Assembly: GCA_903828515.1 (NCBI GenBank)
Contig: CAIKMD010000002.1
Coordinates: 1 to 64,000 of the forward strand
Length of the DNA: 64,000 nt
Direction of reading: 5' to 3'
From: an uncultured Rhodospirillales bacterium
GTDB taxonomy: Bacteria > Pseudomonadota > Alphaproteobacteria > ATCC43930 > CGMCC-115725
Shown here: piece after piece, positions 36,163 to 43,930 of the stretch
Numbering within the stretch: the first letter of the stretch is position 1
How the letters are laid out: each line of letters starts with the position of its first letter
Made by a program: the position numbers and the translations under genes
The notes under the pieces: model-generated
Told to the model about the DNA's origin: nothing
Databases searched by the model: none
Seen by the model: the letters and a program-made list of their open reading frames with translations, nothing else

Positions 36163-37172
36163 GCTTCGATCCTCACGCGCGGATCGATCACGCCATAGAG
36201 GATGTCGATGAGCAGATTGAGCATGACGTAGAGAATGGCCATCGTCAGGACGAAGCCCTGCACGGGCGCGAAGTCGGATTTGATCAGCGCGTCGACGGCA
36301 TAGGAGCCGATCCCCGGCCAGGCGAATACTTTTTCCACCAGCACGTTCGCGCCGAGCAGAAACGAGAACACCATACCGAGCGTGGTGACGACCGGCAGCA
36401 TTGCATTGCGAAAGGCATAGGTCACGATGACGGCCCGCGTCGAAAGCCCGCTGGCTTTTGCGGTGCGCACGAATTCGGATGACAGCGCCGCCAGCATCGA
36501 TGCGCGGGTCATGCGCGCGATTGGCGCGAGCGCGAACATGCCGAGCGTTACGGCCGGCAGGATTAATTGGGCGAACGCGGCACGGAACGTTTCGAAATCG
36601 CGCGCGATCAGGCTGTCGATCAGGTAGAACCCGGTTATCGAATTGGGCGCGGTACTGAAGACATCAAGGCGTCCCATTGGAGGTGGCGCCCAGCCGAGGC
36701 GGTAATAAAAGAGGTAGACGAGGAGCAAGCCGCTGAAGAAGACGGGCAGAGATACGCCGGCGGTCGCGACGACGCGGCAGAGATGATCGATCCACGATCC
36801 CTGGCGCACCGCCGCCAGGATACCGAGCGGCACCGCGACCACGATGCCGAGAACCAGCCCGGCCAGCGTCAACTCGGCCGAAGCGGGCAACCGGGTCCGG
36901 ATGTCTTTCACGACAGTTTGGCCGGTGCTGAGCGAAGCGCCGAGATCGCCCTTCGCCAGGGCTTCGACGTAACTGACGAACTGCACCGGAAGCGACCGGT
37001 CCAGTCCGAGTTTCTTCTTCACCTCTTCGATTGCCTGGGGCGTTGCGGCGGGTCCCGCGAAGTAAGCGGCAGTGTCGCCGGGCAACACCCGCGTGAGGAG
37101 GAAGGTCACAATGATCACGCCGATGAGCGTCGGCAGCGCCGTCAGGAGACGTCGGGCGATCTGGCTCAACAT
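36159..37172 (-). CDS. ABC transporter permease, DppB type
   Basis: 337 residues with six membrane segments. The start LSQIARRLLTALPTLIGVIIVTFLL is the usual DppB opening, followed by LPGDTAAYFAGPAATPQAIEEVKKKLGLD in the periplasmic part and the EAA loop FVRTAKASGLSTRAVIVTYAFRNA. The ATG at 37172 is preferred over a TTG seven codons earlier, from family start position. It is 34 bases after the binding protein gene and overlaps the DppC-type gene by 4 bases. Confidence 0.92.
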   Translation of the reverse strand: MLSQIARRLLTALPTLIGVIIVTFLLTRVLPGDTAAYFAGPAATPQAIEEVKKKLGLDRSLPVQFVSYVEALAKGDLGASLSTGQTVVKDIRTRLPASAELTLAGLVLGIVVAVPLGILAAVRQGSWIDHLCRVVATAGVSLPVFFSGLLLVYLFYYRLGWAPPPMGRLDVFSTAPNSITGFYLIDSLIARDFETFRAAFAQLILPAVTLGMFALAPIARMTRASMLAALSSEFVRTAKASGLSTRAVIVTYAFRNAMLPVVTTLGMVFSFLLGANVLVEKVFAWPGIGSYAVDALIKSDFAPVQGFVLTMAILYVMLNLLIDILYGVIDPRVRIEA

Positions 37173-37206
37173 GATAAGGCCGCTACGCCGCAACCGGCGC
37201 CCGGTC

Positions 37207-38832
37207 TCACGCTTTCACCATGGCGCGATAATCGAGCCGGCGGTGGAACCAGTATTGATAACCCGTGACGTTCTTCTGCATCGCGACGTTGACATAGGGC
37301 TGATAGAGCGGAACGCGCGGAATGTCGTTGAAGGCCAGCGACACGAACCCTTTGACGTCCTTGTCGTACGTGGCCTTGTCGCCGCTGGCGGCGGACTTGC
37401 GCGCGCCGTCGATCAGCGCGTCCATGTCCTTCGATTGGTAGCTCATGGTGTTGAAGACCGAATTCTGGCCATCGTAGCACCAGTAGAAGAAGTATTCCGG
37501 GTAATCGAGCCAGCCCGAGAAGACATTGGTATAGAGCGGCATGACTTTCTTGTTCAGCTCGGTTCGCCAATTGGCGCCCGGAATCTTGTTGAGCGTTACC
37601 TTGATCCCGATCTGCGCGAGGCTTTCCTGCGTCAACACGCAGATCGGCTCGTTGACCACGGCGAAACCGAGATCGAACGACATCGTGGTCTCGAAGCCGT
37701 TGGGGTAGCCCGCCTCGGCGAGCAACTGCTTGGCCTTCGCGATGTCGGTGTTGTAGCTGTGCGCCTGCGGCCAGGCGACGTCGACCGGCGCATTGGCGGC
37801 CGCACCGAATAGCGGCTTGGCGAGACCGTAGAGCACGGCATCCATGATCTTTTGATAGGGAATGGCGCAAGCCACGGCCTGCCGCACCTTCACGTTGTCG
37901 AAGGGCGGCTTGGTGACGTTCATGCCGATGTACTGGATGCCGTTGCTGTAGGGCGTCGACACGATGCTGACCTTGCCGGCCTGGCGCAGGTCGACGAAAT
38001 CCTTGTTGGGCAAATCGTAGGACACGTCGGCATCGCCGCGTTCCAGAAGCGCGCGGCGGTTGCCGGCATCAGGCACCATCCGCCAGATCACACGCTTGGT
38101 CTTCGGCAGCGGGCCGCCCTTCCAAGTCTCGTTGCGCTCGAAGACGACCTCGGTATCGGGCGTCCATTTGGTGACTTTATAGGCACCGCTGCCGGCGGTG
38201 TTCTGTTTGGTGTATTCGAGGCCCCACGGATCGGTCGCCGTCGCGTTTTTCTTCACCAGCCCCGAATTGTAAATGCCGGGTACGATGACCGCGAGGTCGG
38301 GAACCGTGAGCCGATCCTTGGTCAGATAATCGACGCGAATGGTGTGGTCGTCGACAATGACGAACTGTTCGGCTTTCGTCATGCTGCCGGCCGACATCTG
38401 GAAGGTCGGGAAGCCGCCGACCGTCACGGCGCGGTCGAGCGACCATTTGACGTCCGCGGCGGTGACCGACGTGCCGTCCTGGAAGGTCGCGTCCTTGCGC
38501 AGCTTGAAGGTGACCGACATGTCGTCTGTCTTCATGTCTTCGGCGAGTTCGGGCTTGAACTTGTCGCGATCGTAATACTGCGTGCCGTTCGCCAGCGTCT
38601 TCATCTCGTGGCTGATCAGGCGGTCATAGCAGTTCCAGCTCGCCTCATAGCCGGGCACGTTGGTGCCGACGCCCTGAATGTCGAGATTGTTCGGTCCGCT
38701 CTCGGAAACGATGAGCAGGGTTTCGGATCGCGCGTCCGCCTTGGCGGGCGACCAGATCGCCGGCGCCGCGACGCCGGTGCCGGCGGCCAGCGCGGTAACG
38801 GAAGCGGATTGAAGAAATTTGCGACGGTCCAT
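37207..38832 (-). CDS. ABC transporter substrate-binding protein, family 5, of the ureide operon
   Basis: 541 residues. MDRRKFLQSASVTALAAG is a near-perfect twin-arginine signal, so it should be folded before export. The SBP_bac_5 fold is marked by LRKDATFQDGTSVTAADVKWSLDRA and the middle motif GSGAYKVTKW. It is the first gene of the nine-gene operon and decides the cargo of the DppBCDF-like importer. With amide hydrolases downstream, a ureide such as oxalurate, biuret or a carboxylated form is the likely ligand (inference). GGGGGA lies 7 bases before the ATG. Confidence 0.92.
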   Translation of the reverse strand: MDRRKFLQSASVTALAAGTGVAAPAIWSPAKADARSETLLIVSESGPNNLDIQGVGTNVPGYEASWNCYDRLISHEMKTLANGTQYYDRDKFKPELAEDMKTDDMSVTFKLRKDATFQDGTSVTAADVKWSLDRAVTVGGFPTFQMSAGSMTKAEQFVIVDDHTIRVDYLTKDRLTVPDLAVIVPGIYNSGLVKKNATATDPWGLEYTKQNTAGSGAYKVTKWTPDTEVVFERNETWKGGPLPKTKRVIWRMVPDAGNRRALLERGDADVSYDLPNKDFVDLRQAGKVSIVSTPYSNGIQYIGMNVTKPPFDNVKVRQAVACAIPYQKIMDAVLYGLAKPLFGAAANAPVDVAWPQAHSYNTDIAKAKQLLAEAGYPNGFETTMSFDLGFAVVNEPICVLTQESLAQIGIKVTLNKIPGANWRTELNKKVMPLYTNVFSGWLDYPEYFFYWCYDGQNSVFNTMSYQSKDMDALIDGARKSAASGDKATYDKDVKGFVSLAFNDIPRVPLYQPYVNVAMQKNVTGYQYWFHRRLDYRAMVKA

Positions 38833-38867
38833 GCCTGGGTCCCCCCTGTTTCGTCAGGAAAGCTGTT

Positions 38868-38882
38868 TCAAGACCCGTGCCA
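38868..38882 (-). promoter_or_regulatory. Candidate sigma-54 promoter of the nine-gene ureide operon
   Basis: Read on the minus strand the sequence is TGGCACGGGTCTTGA. The -24 block TGGCACG is perfect and the spacing to TTG is exact, but the -12 GC is GA. Transcription would begin about 24 bases before the ATG at 38832. The mismatch at -12 keeps this tentative. Confidence 0.45.
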
Positions 38883-39046
38883 AGCGTCGGCTCGGGTAAC
38901 CCCGGCTCGCAGGCAGCTTGTGCAAGTCGATGAATCGGCTCGCTATTTATTTTTGCGACGGGATCGTGGGGCGCCGTGCGTTCGATCACGCGGGACGCAT
39001 GCTGCCGATTAGAAAATAAGCGGCGCGGTTATATTGTATGCATTGT

Positions 39047-39056
39047 TGTATACAAG
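39047..39056. promoter_or_regulatory. Candidate GntR operator, copy 1
   Basis: TTGTATACAA is a perfect 10-base palindrome of the type recognised by FadR/FCD GntR regulators. It is preceded by the related half TTGTATGCAT (39035-39044). With the following GATTG it forms the 15-base block TTGTATRCAAGATTG that recurs at 39353-39367. Confidence 0.6.
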
Positions 39057-39167
39057 ATTGAGCAGGCCAACCTTGTGGCTATGCGGGTTAGAGATCGAGA
39101 CGCCGGAGCCGGCGATCGATGGCCTGCGCCAAAATCGGGCAGACCTTTTGCGTCATTTTGTTGCAGT

Positions 39168-39229
39168 CGCTCAAAATTTAGCGAGGGCGACTCCAAACGC
39201 GATTTTTGCCTGCACGCGCGCGTTTGAGC
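39168..39229. repeat. Nested inverted repeats upstream of the biuret operon promoter
   Basis: CAAACGCG (39194-39201) is the inverse of CGCGTTTG (39219-39226) with 17 bases between them. Outside it, GCTCAAA near 39169-39175 is the inverse of TTTGAGC (39223-39229). The block ends about 80 bases before the sigma-54 element, the usual distance for an enhancer-binding activator. The sequence does not clearly match a NtrC site. Confidence 0.4.
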
Positions 39230-39307
39230 GGCATGCAATGAAGATAGGTCTGTGCTGAAACGAATAGTTCATCGAACGTCGTCGGTTCGCCGATGTCAGT
39301 GCGTGTT

Positions 39308-39323
39308 TGGCATGACGCTTGCA
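39308..39323 (+). promoter_or_regulatory. Sigma-54 promoter before the outer-membrane protein/biuret hydrolase operon
   Basis: TGGCATGACGCTTGCA matches the consensus TGGCACG-N4-TTGCA at every position but one, with GG and GC exactly in register. Transcription would start near 39334, about 160 bases before the first gene. RpoN dependence implies an activator such as NtrC and fits genes for nitrogen scavenging. Confidence 0.75.
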
Positions 39324-39349
39324 CCGTCGATCCTGAGATGTTGCATTCT

Positions 39350-39365
39350 ATCTTGTATGCAAGAT
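39350..39365. promoter_or_regulatory. Candidate GntR operator, copy 2, just after the sigma-54 start site
   Basis: ATCTTG (39350-39355) and CAAGAT (39360-39365) are perfect inverted arms around TATG. The core TTGTATGCAAGATTG repeats the block at 39047-39061. At roughly +16 to +31 relative to the predicted start site, a bound repressor would block transcription. Confidence 0.65.
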
Positions 39366-39496
39366 TGCTTGACGACACCGATTCGTTCGCGGTTCAGGGG
39401 ATCGCGGACGCATGCCGGACACACTGCGCCGCACGCAAAAAGACGACAAAAAGTAATCGGGGAGGATCGCCACCACACAAACTGAGGGGGCTATCC

Positions 39497-40378
39497 ATGT
39501 ATAAAGTTTTGATCGCGGCCATCGCCGCGTTGGCCATCGGCGCGGCAGCGACAGAAGCCAGGGCCGCCGATAGCGAACCATCCGCGATCCACGCCTTCGT
39601 GGATCTCTCGTTCAAGAATGCCTACATCACGCCGCGCGGCTTGCTGGTGACGAACAAGGGGCTGACCACGCAGCTCCTGACCGGCCTTGCTTTCGACTTC
39701 TATGACAGTTCCACCGGCATGATCAATAACGTGTCCGGTTCGGCCGGGTTCTGGAACGATTTCGCGACGAACCAAAACGCCGCCAAGGTCGGCTCGTGGA
39801 ATGAGTTCGATTGGTTCGTCGGCGGCAACGTCACCTTCTTCAAGGATTGGACGGCCGGCGCGACCTTCTTGGACTTCCTTAGCCCTCCGGGCGCGTTCAA
39901 GGCTGAAAAGAACATCGAGTTCAGTCTCGGTTTCAACGACAGTCCCTATCTGAAGCCGATATCCTTCCATCCCTACGCCAAGCTGTTCTACGCGATCGCG
40001 GGTGATTCCACGGTGGTACTCGGCAAGAAGGGTGGCACCTACGATGTCGAACTGGGTATGGTCCCGACGATCGACGTCAGCCCGATGGGCATTCCGGTCA
40101 CGTTGACTTTTCCGACCTGGATCACGGTGGGACCGGCATCTTATTGGGGCGGTAAGAGCAATTTCGGCGTCGTCTCGACCGGCATTTCGGCGAAGACCCC
40201 GCTCAGCTTCATCTCGCCGCGTTATGGGAGCTGGTACGTCGATGCCGGCCTCCAGTACTACAACCTGATCAACGGCAAGCTCGTCGCGGCGCAGATCGCC
40301 GACGGCGTCGCGGTGTCGAATACCAAGGGCAACAACAACGTCTTGGTTGGCTCGGTCGGGATCGGCTTCGGGTTCTGA
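39497..40378 (+). CDS. Putative outer-membrane beta-barrel protein
   Basis: 293 residues. A signal peptide ends at ARA-ADS (about residue 24). The mature part is rich in alternating strands with many aromatic and glycine residues ([35 protein letters not shown]) and ends GSVGIGFGF with a terminal phenylalanine, as outer-membrane proteins do for assembly by the Bam complex. The ATG at 39497 follows GAGGGGG. First gene of the biuret operon, so it may serve as an uptake channel. No named family recognised. Confidence 0.7.
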   Translation: MYKVLIAAIAALAIGAAATEARAADSEPSAIHAFVDLSFKNAYITPRGLLVTNKGLTTQLLTGLAFDFYDSSTGMINNVSGSAGFWNDFATNQNAAKVGSWNEFDWFVGGNVTFFKDWTAGATFLDFLSPPGAFKAEKNIEFSLGFNDSPYLKPISFHPYAKLFYAIAGDSTVVLGKKGGTYDVELGMVPTIDVSPMGIPVTLTFPTWITVGPASYWGGKSNFGVVSTGISAKTPLSFISPRYGSWYVDAGLQYYNLINGKLVAAQIADGVAVSNTKGNNNVLVGSVGIGFGF

Positions 40379-40509
40379 CCGCGATGCCGCGCGTTCCGAT
40401 GTCGACGGCCGGTGACCCCGCCGGCGTCGGAACGCGGGCAGAGCGCCATCGCCTCGATCGCATCCCTGGGCACGATTTTTGCTTCGCAACAAGGGCAAAG
40501 GAGGGCGAC

Positions 40510-41184
40510 ATGTCCGTCATCTCCGCCGACCCGTATCCCTTCGATTTCGCAGGGCCGCACGCGGCACTGCTGATCATCGACATGCAGCGCGACTTTCTCG
40601 AACCCGGCGGGTTCGGATCGTCACTCGGCAATGACGTATCGTTGTTGCGCCAGACGATCGAGCCGACGATGAGGCTGCTGGCGGCATTTCGACGGGCGGG
40701 TTTGCTCGTCATTCATACCCGCGAAGGCCATCGCCCCGATCTCTCGGATTTGCCGGCCGCGAAGAAGCGCCGCGGACACGCGAAACTGGCGATCGGCGAC
40801 GCGGGCCCGATGGGACGCGTACTCGTGCGCGGCGAACCGGGGCACGACATCATCCCCGAGCTTTATCCCATCGCCGGCGAGCCGGTGATCGACAAGCCGG
40901 GGAAGGGCGCGTTTCATGCAACGGATCTCGACGCGATCCTCAAGAACCGCGGGGTCGAGCAACTGATCGTCTGCGGTGTGACGACCGAGGTTTGCGTCAA
41001 CACCTCGGTGCGCGAAGCGAACGACCGTGGCTACGACTGCCTCGTCGTGTCCGATTGCGTCGGTTCCTACTTTCCCGAATTCCAGACGATGGGCTTGCGG
41101 ATGATCGCGGCTCAAGGCGGCATTTTCGGATGGGTCGCGCCATCCGATGCCGTGATCGCTGCTCTCGAATCAAACCAAGTCTGA
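40510..41184 (+). CDS. biuH: Cysteine hydrolase of the isochorismatase family, likely biuret amidohydrolase
   Basis: 224 residues. The catalytic triad is D24 (LIIDMQRDF), K129 (IDKPGKGAF) and C162 ([21 protein letters not shown]), with the cis-peptide V157-T158. The [19 protein letters not shown] region resembles biuret hydrolase (biuret to allophanate plus ammonia) and its relative RutB. The gene for allophanate hydrolase, the next enzyme, is in the divergent operon, which supports BiuH. AGGAGGGCGAC directly precedes the ATG. An upstream in-frame start at 40384 has no ribosome binding site. Confidence 0.82.
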   Translation: MSVISADPYPFDFAGPHAALLIIDMQRDFLEPGGFGSSLGNDVSLLRQTIEPTMRLLAAFRRAGLLVIHTREGHRPDLSDLPAAKKRRGHAKLAIGDAGPMGRVLVRGEPGHDIIPELYPIAGEPVIDKPGKGAFHATDLDAILKNRGVEQLIVCGVTTEVCVNTSVREANDRGYDCLVVSDCVGSYFPEFQTMGLRMIAAQGGIFGWVAPSDAVIAALESNQV

Positions 41185-41197
41185 GGGGGATTATCCA

Positions 41198-42787
41198 ATG
41201 ACCACGGCAACACACGCACCCCGTTGGTGGGTACCTGGCGACTTCAACGCTTTCTTCGGTTTCGGGACGAACATTCTGGTCAACATCCTCGTCCTGACCG
41301 GGCTGCTTCGCTTCGTGCTCAAGATGCCCGACGCGCTGGTGTTCGGCCGCATCCTGCCCGCCACGGGCCTGATGCTCCTGATCAGCACGATCTACTATGC
41401 CTGGCTCGGTTATCGGCTGGCCAAGAAGACGGGGCGCAACGATGTTTGCGCGTTGCCCTCGGGGATCAGCGTCCCGCACATGTTCGTGGTCACGTTCGTG
41501 ATCATGTTGCCGATCCTCGGGCGCACCAACGATCCGGTTCAGGCCTGGGAAGCCGGCCTGACCTGGGTGTTCGTGCAAAGCTTCGTGTTGATGGCGGGCG
41601 GCTTCGTCGCGCCCTGGATCCGCCGCATCACGCCGCGCGCGGCGTTGCTCGGTTCGCTCGCTGGCATCTCGATCACCTTCATCTCTTTGAGCCCGGCGCA
41701 GCAGATGTTCATGACGCCGGCGATTGGCCTCGTCTGCTTCGCGGTCATTCTCGCCAGCTGGTTCGGCGGGGTTCGCTACTACAAGGGCATTCCGGCGGGG
41801 CTCGTGGCGATCGGTGTCGGCACGGTGATCGCCTGGGGCTCGAACCTGTTCGGTCTTCACTACGGCGATCTCAGTCTCGGCGGATTGAAGGATTCATTCG
41901 CCAATTTCGGCTTTGAATTTCCGCTTCCCGCCGTCGGCCACGTGTTTTCGGGATTCAAATTTATCGGCGTGATCCTTGTCACGGCGATCCCGTTCGGCAT
42001 CTACGATCTCGTCGAGGCCATGGACAACGTCGAAAGCGCTTCGGCGGCCGGCGACGCGTTTCCGACCACACAGGTGCTCACCGCGGATGGCGTCGTCAGC
42101 CTGATCGGTTGCCTCATGGGCAATCCCTTCATCAATGCCGTCTATATCGGCCATCCGGGATGGAAGGCGATGGGCGGCCGGCTCGGCTATTCCGCCGCCA
42201 CCGGTATTTTGATGATCGTGCTTACCTGGTTCGGCATCATTTCGCTGATGCTGGCGGTGATTCCGGTGATCGCGATTCTGCCGATTCTGCTCTACATCGG
42301 CATGCTGATCGGCTCGCAGGCATTCCAGGAGACGCCGCCAAGCCACGCGCCGGCGATCGTCCTTGCCTTGGTTCCGCAGATCGCGGCCTGGGGGCAAACC
42401 CAGGTCGACGGTGCGCTCGGTGCGGCGGGAACCAGCGCCGAGGCTGTCGGCATCGACAAGCTGGGGCAGGTCGGGGTGCTCTATCGCGGCCTCGAAATCC
42501 TCGGCGGTGGCGCGACGTTGGGCGGCATCATCCTCGGTTCGATCACTGTCTTCATCATCGAACGCGAATTCAACAAGGCCGCCTATTTCGCGTTGACCGG
42601 AACCGCGCTGACCTATTTCGGCCTCATCCACAGCCAGGCGATCGGGTTCGGCCATTCGCCGACCGTGGCGGCCAGTTATCTCGCGGTCGCGATCGTCCTG
42701 TTTGTCTGCGCCCGCTACGCCGCGCTCGAACCGAAACCGTCGGAAATTCATCATCCGCATGCGATGAGTACGGAACCGGCCGAGTGA
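41198..42787 (+). CDS. NCS2-like (xanthine/uracil-type) permease
   Basis: 529 residues with 12-14 hydrophobic segments. TNILVNILVLTGLLRFVLKMP near the start, CALPSGISVPHMF and AFPTTQVLTADGVVSLIGCLMGNPF in the centre resemble the nucleobase-cation symporter-2/sulfate permease superfamily, in the branch often annotated as xanthine/uracil/vitamin C permease. It starts 14 bases after biuH, so it likely imports the BiuH substrate or a related ureide across the inner membrane. Exact cargo unknown. Confidence 0.85.
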   Translation: MTTATHAPRWWVPGDFNAFFGFGTNILVNILVLTGLLRFVLKMPDALVFGRILPATGLMLLISTIYYAWLGYRLAKKTGRNDVCALPSGISVPHMFVVTFVIMLPILGRTNDPVQAWEAGLTWVFVQSFVLMAGGFVAPWIRRITPRAALLGSLAGISITFISLSPAQQMFMTPAIGLVCFAVILASWFGGVRYYKGIPAGLVAIGVGTVIAWGSNLFGLHYGDLSLGGLKDSFANFGFEFPLPAVGHVFSGFKFIGVILVTAIPFGIYDLVEAMDNVESASAAGDAFPTTQVLTADGVVSLIGCLMGNPFINAVYIGHPGWKAMGGRLGYSAATGILMIVLTWFGIISLMLAVIPVIAILPILLYIGMLIGSQAFQETPPSHAPAIVLALVPQIAAWGQTQVDGALGAAGTSAEAVGIDKLGQVGVLYRGLEILGGGATLGGIILGSITVFIIEREFNKAAYFALTGTALTYFGLIHSQAIGFGHSPTVAASYLAVAIVLFVCARYAALEPKPSEIHHPHAMSTEPAE

Positions 42788-42811
42788 CGGGCGAGAGTCG
42801 CTAGAGCCCGG

Positions 42812-43549
42812 CTATGCGCCGGATATCCGGCCCAGGGCGAGGTCGACTCCGCCCCGGCGGGGGCGCTCGGTCGCCGTGTGAAGAACCCGCGCTTCGTGCA
42901 GCATATGGAGCGTGATCTTGCGGACTTCTTGCTTGCTGTGGGTGATGTGCGCCCGCAACAGCATCACGGCCTGATCGGCCCTGTGACGCAGGATCTGGCG
43001 CAAAAGTTTCGCATGTTCCTCGTAGGTGGCCGCAATGCGTTGCTCTTTGAGGAAATCCAGCCGTCGGATGACGCGAATTTTTTCGGTGACGTCGGCATGG
43101 ACGCGCGCGAGTTCGCGGTTGCCCGCGGCTTCCACCAGCGTCCGATGAAAGGCTTCGTCGAGTTTGGCGACTTCCTTCGCGCTGGTTTCCCGCTGCGCCG
43201 GCGCCACCAGCCAGATCGCCTTGAGGGCTTCGAGGTCGAATTCGCGATCGGACTGGCACAGGCGTTCGACGGCCGCGCATTCGACGACGACGCGCAGGTC
43301 GTAAAGTTCGTCGAAGCGCGCGAAATCGAGCGGCAGGACGCGCCAGCCCGATCGAAACGCGACCTCGAGAAATCCTTCGTGCTTCAGGCGATAGAGCGCG
43401 TCGCGGACCGGGGTTCGCGACACGGCATAACGCTCGGCGATTTCGGTTTCCGTGAAGCGGTCGCCGGGCAACAGGCGAAAATCGGCGATTTCCGCCTTGA
43501 TCCGCACATAGACTTTTTCGGCGAGCTGGTTGACGCGGCGAGCGGCCAT
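42812..43549 (-). CDS. GntR-family regulator, FadR/FCD subfamily (next to the urea genes)
   Basis: 245 residues. Winged helix with ERYAVSRTPVRDALYRLKHEGFLEV near residues 40-63; FCD domain with AKLDEAFHRTLVEAAGN and HAKLLRQILRHRADQA. It is divergent from urtA across 381 bases that hold two palindromes (43719-43730 and 43770-43784), so autoregulation and control of the urea genes are likely. It converges on the permease gene with 24 bases between. Confidence 0.9.
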   Translation of the reverse strand: MAARRVNQLAEKVYVRIKAEIADFRLLPGDRFTETEIAERYAVSRTPVRDALYRLKHEGFLEVAFRSGWRVLPLDFARFDELYDLRVVVECAAVERLCQSDREFDLEALKAIWLVAPAQRETSAKEVAKLDEAFHRTLVEAAGNRELARVHADVTEKIRVIRRLDFLKEQRIAATYEEHAKLLRQILRHRADQAVMLLRAHITHSKQEVRKITLHMLHEARVLHTATERPRRGGVDLALGRISGA

Positions 43550-43718
43550 AAAACGGGAACCCTGCGATGCAACGCACCGGGGCCTCTCTCATCGCACTCG
43601 ATTGCGCGCCCCTGTTCTCGCTCGAAAGATACGCCACGCCGGTGTGAACGCAATCGGAGAAGCGTTGGCGCGTCGCAATTTTACGTCATCACATCGCACT
43701 TTTTCGCTCCGCGCCATC

Positions 43719-43730
43719 CGTTGATCAACG
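43719..43730. promoter_or_regulatory. Perfect palindrome CGTTGATCAACG, candidate GntR operator
   Basis: A 12-base perfect palindrome in the gap between gntR and urtA. TTGATCAA-type sites are common for FCD GntR regulators. It lies about 170 bases before the gntR start codon and 129 bases upstream of the sigma-54 promoter centre. Confidence 0.5.
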
Positions 43731-43769
43731 AAGGTCAATCGGCCCGGATCGGCGTTCGTAGGCACCGCC

Positions 43770-43784
43770 GCCTAAAATTTAGGC
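43770..43784. promoter_or_regulatory. Palindrome GCCTAAAATTTAGGC
   Basis: Seven-base perfect arms (GCCTAAA/TTTAGGC) around a central A. It stands out as AT-rich in GC-rich surroundings and lies about 75 bases before the -24 element of the urtA promoter, where an activator or repressor could act. Confidence 0.45.
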
Positions 43785-43858
43785 AATGTTTTCAGGGTGA
43801 CCGAAACGGGCTCGAAGCGGTCGCACCGAACTCAAGATATTCCGAAGATTCACGTCAT

Positions 43859-43873
43859 TGGCCCGGATTTTGC
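43859..43873 (+). promoter_or_regulatory. Sigma-54 promoter of the urea transport/urease operon
   Basis: TGGCCCGGATTTTGC matches TGGCACG-N4-TTGC with one difference; the GG (43860-43861) and GC (43872-43873) are in exact register. The start site would be near 43885, about 46 bases before the urtA ATG. This fits known NtrC/RpoN control of urea uptake. Confidence 0.75.
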
Positions 43874-43886
43874 GCTGGGCTTTATC

Positions 43887-43907
43887 GGAGCGGGTGTCGC
43901 CCGCTCC
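43887..43907 (+). other. Hairpin at the 5' end of the urtA leader RNA
   Basis: GGAGCGGG (43887-43894) pairs with CCCGCTCC (43900-43907) around TGTCG. It would be almost the first structure in the transcript from the sigma-54 promoter and lies 16 bases before the purine-rich ribosome binding site. It may stabilise the 5' end of the mRNA. Confidence 0.55.
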
Positions 43908-43930
43908 ATCATTGAGAAGGGGGAAGAAGC

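Larger units (their letters stand above)
38833..39496. other. Divergent control region of the ureide divergon
   Basis: A 664-base gap without a credible gene, less GC-rich than its surroundings. It holds a leftward sigma-54-like element (38868-38882), a GntR-like palindrome (39047-39056), nested inverted repeats (39168-39229), a rightward sigma-54 element (39308-39323) and a second GntR-like palindrome (39350-39365). Short frames here have no ribosome binding sites and no family resemblance. Confidence 0.7.

Noticed and set aside
39491-40498. 335-codon open frame antisense to the outer-membrane protein gene
   Set aside because: The plus-strand product has a signal peptide and barrel features; the antisense product is only charged repeats.
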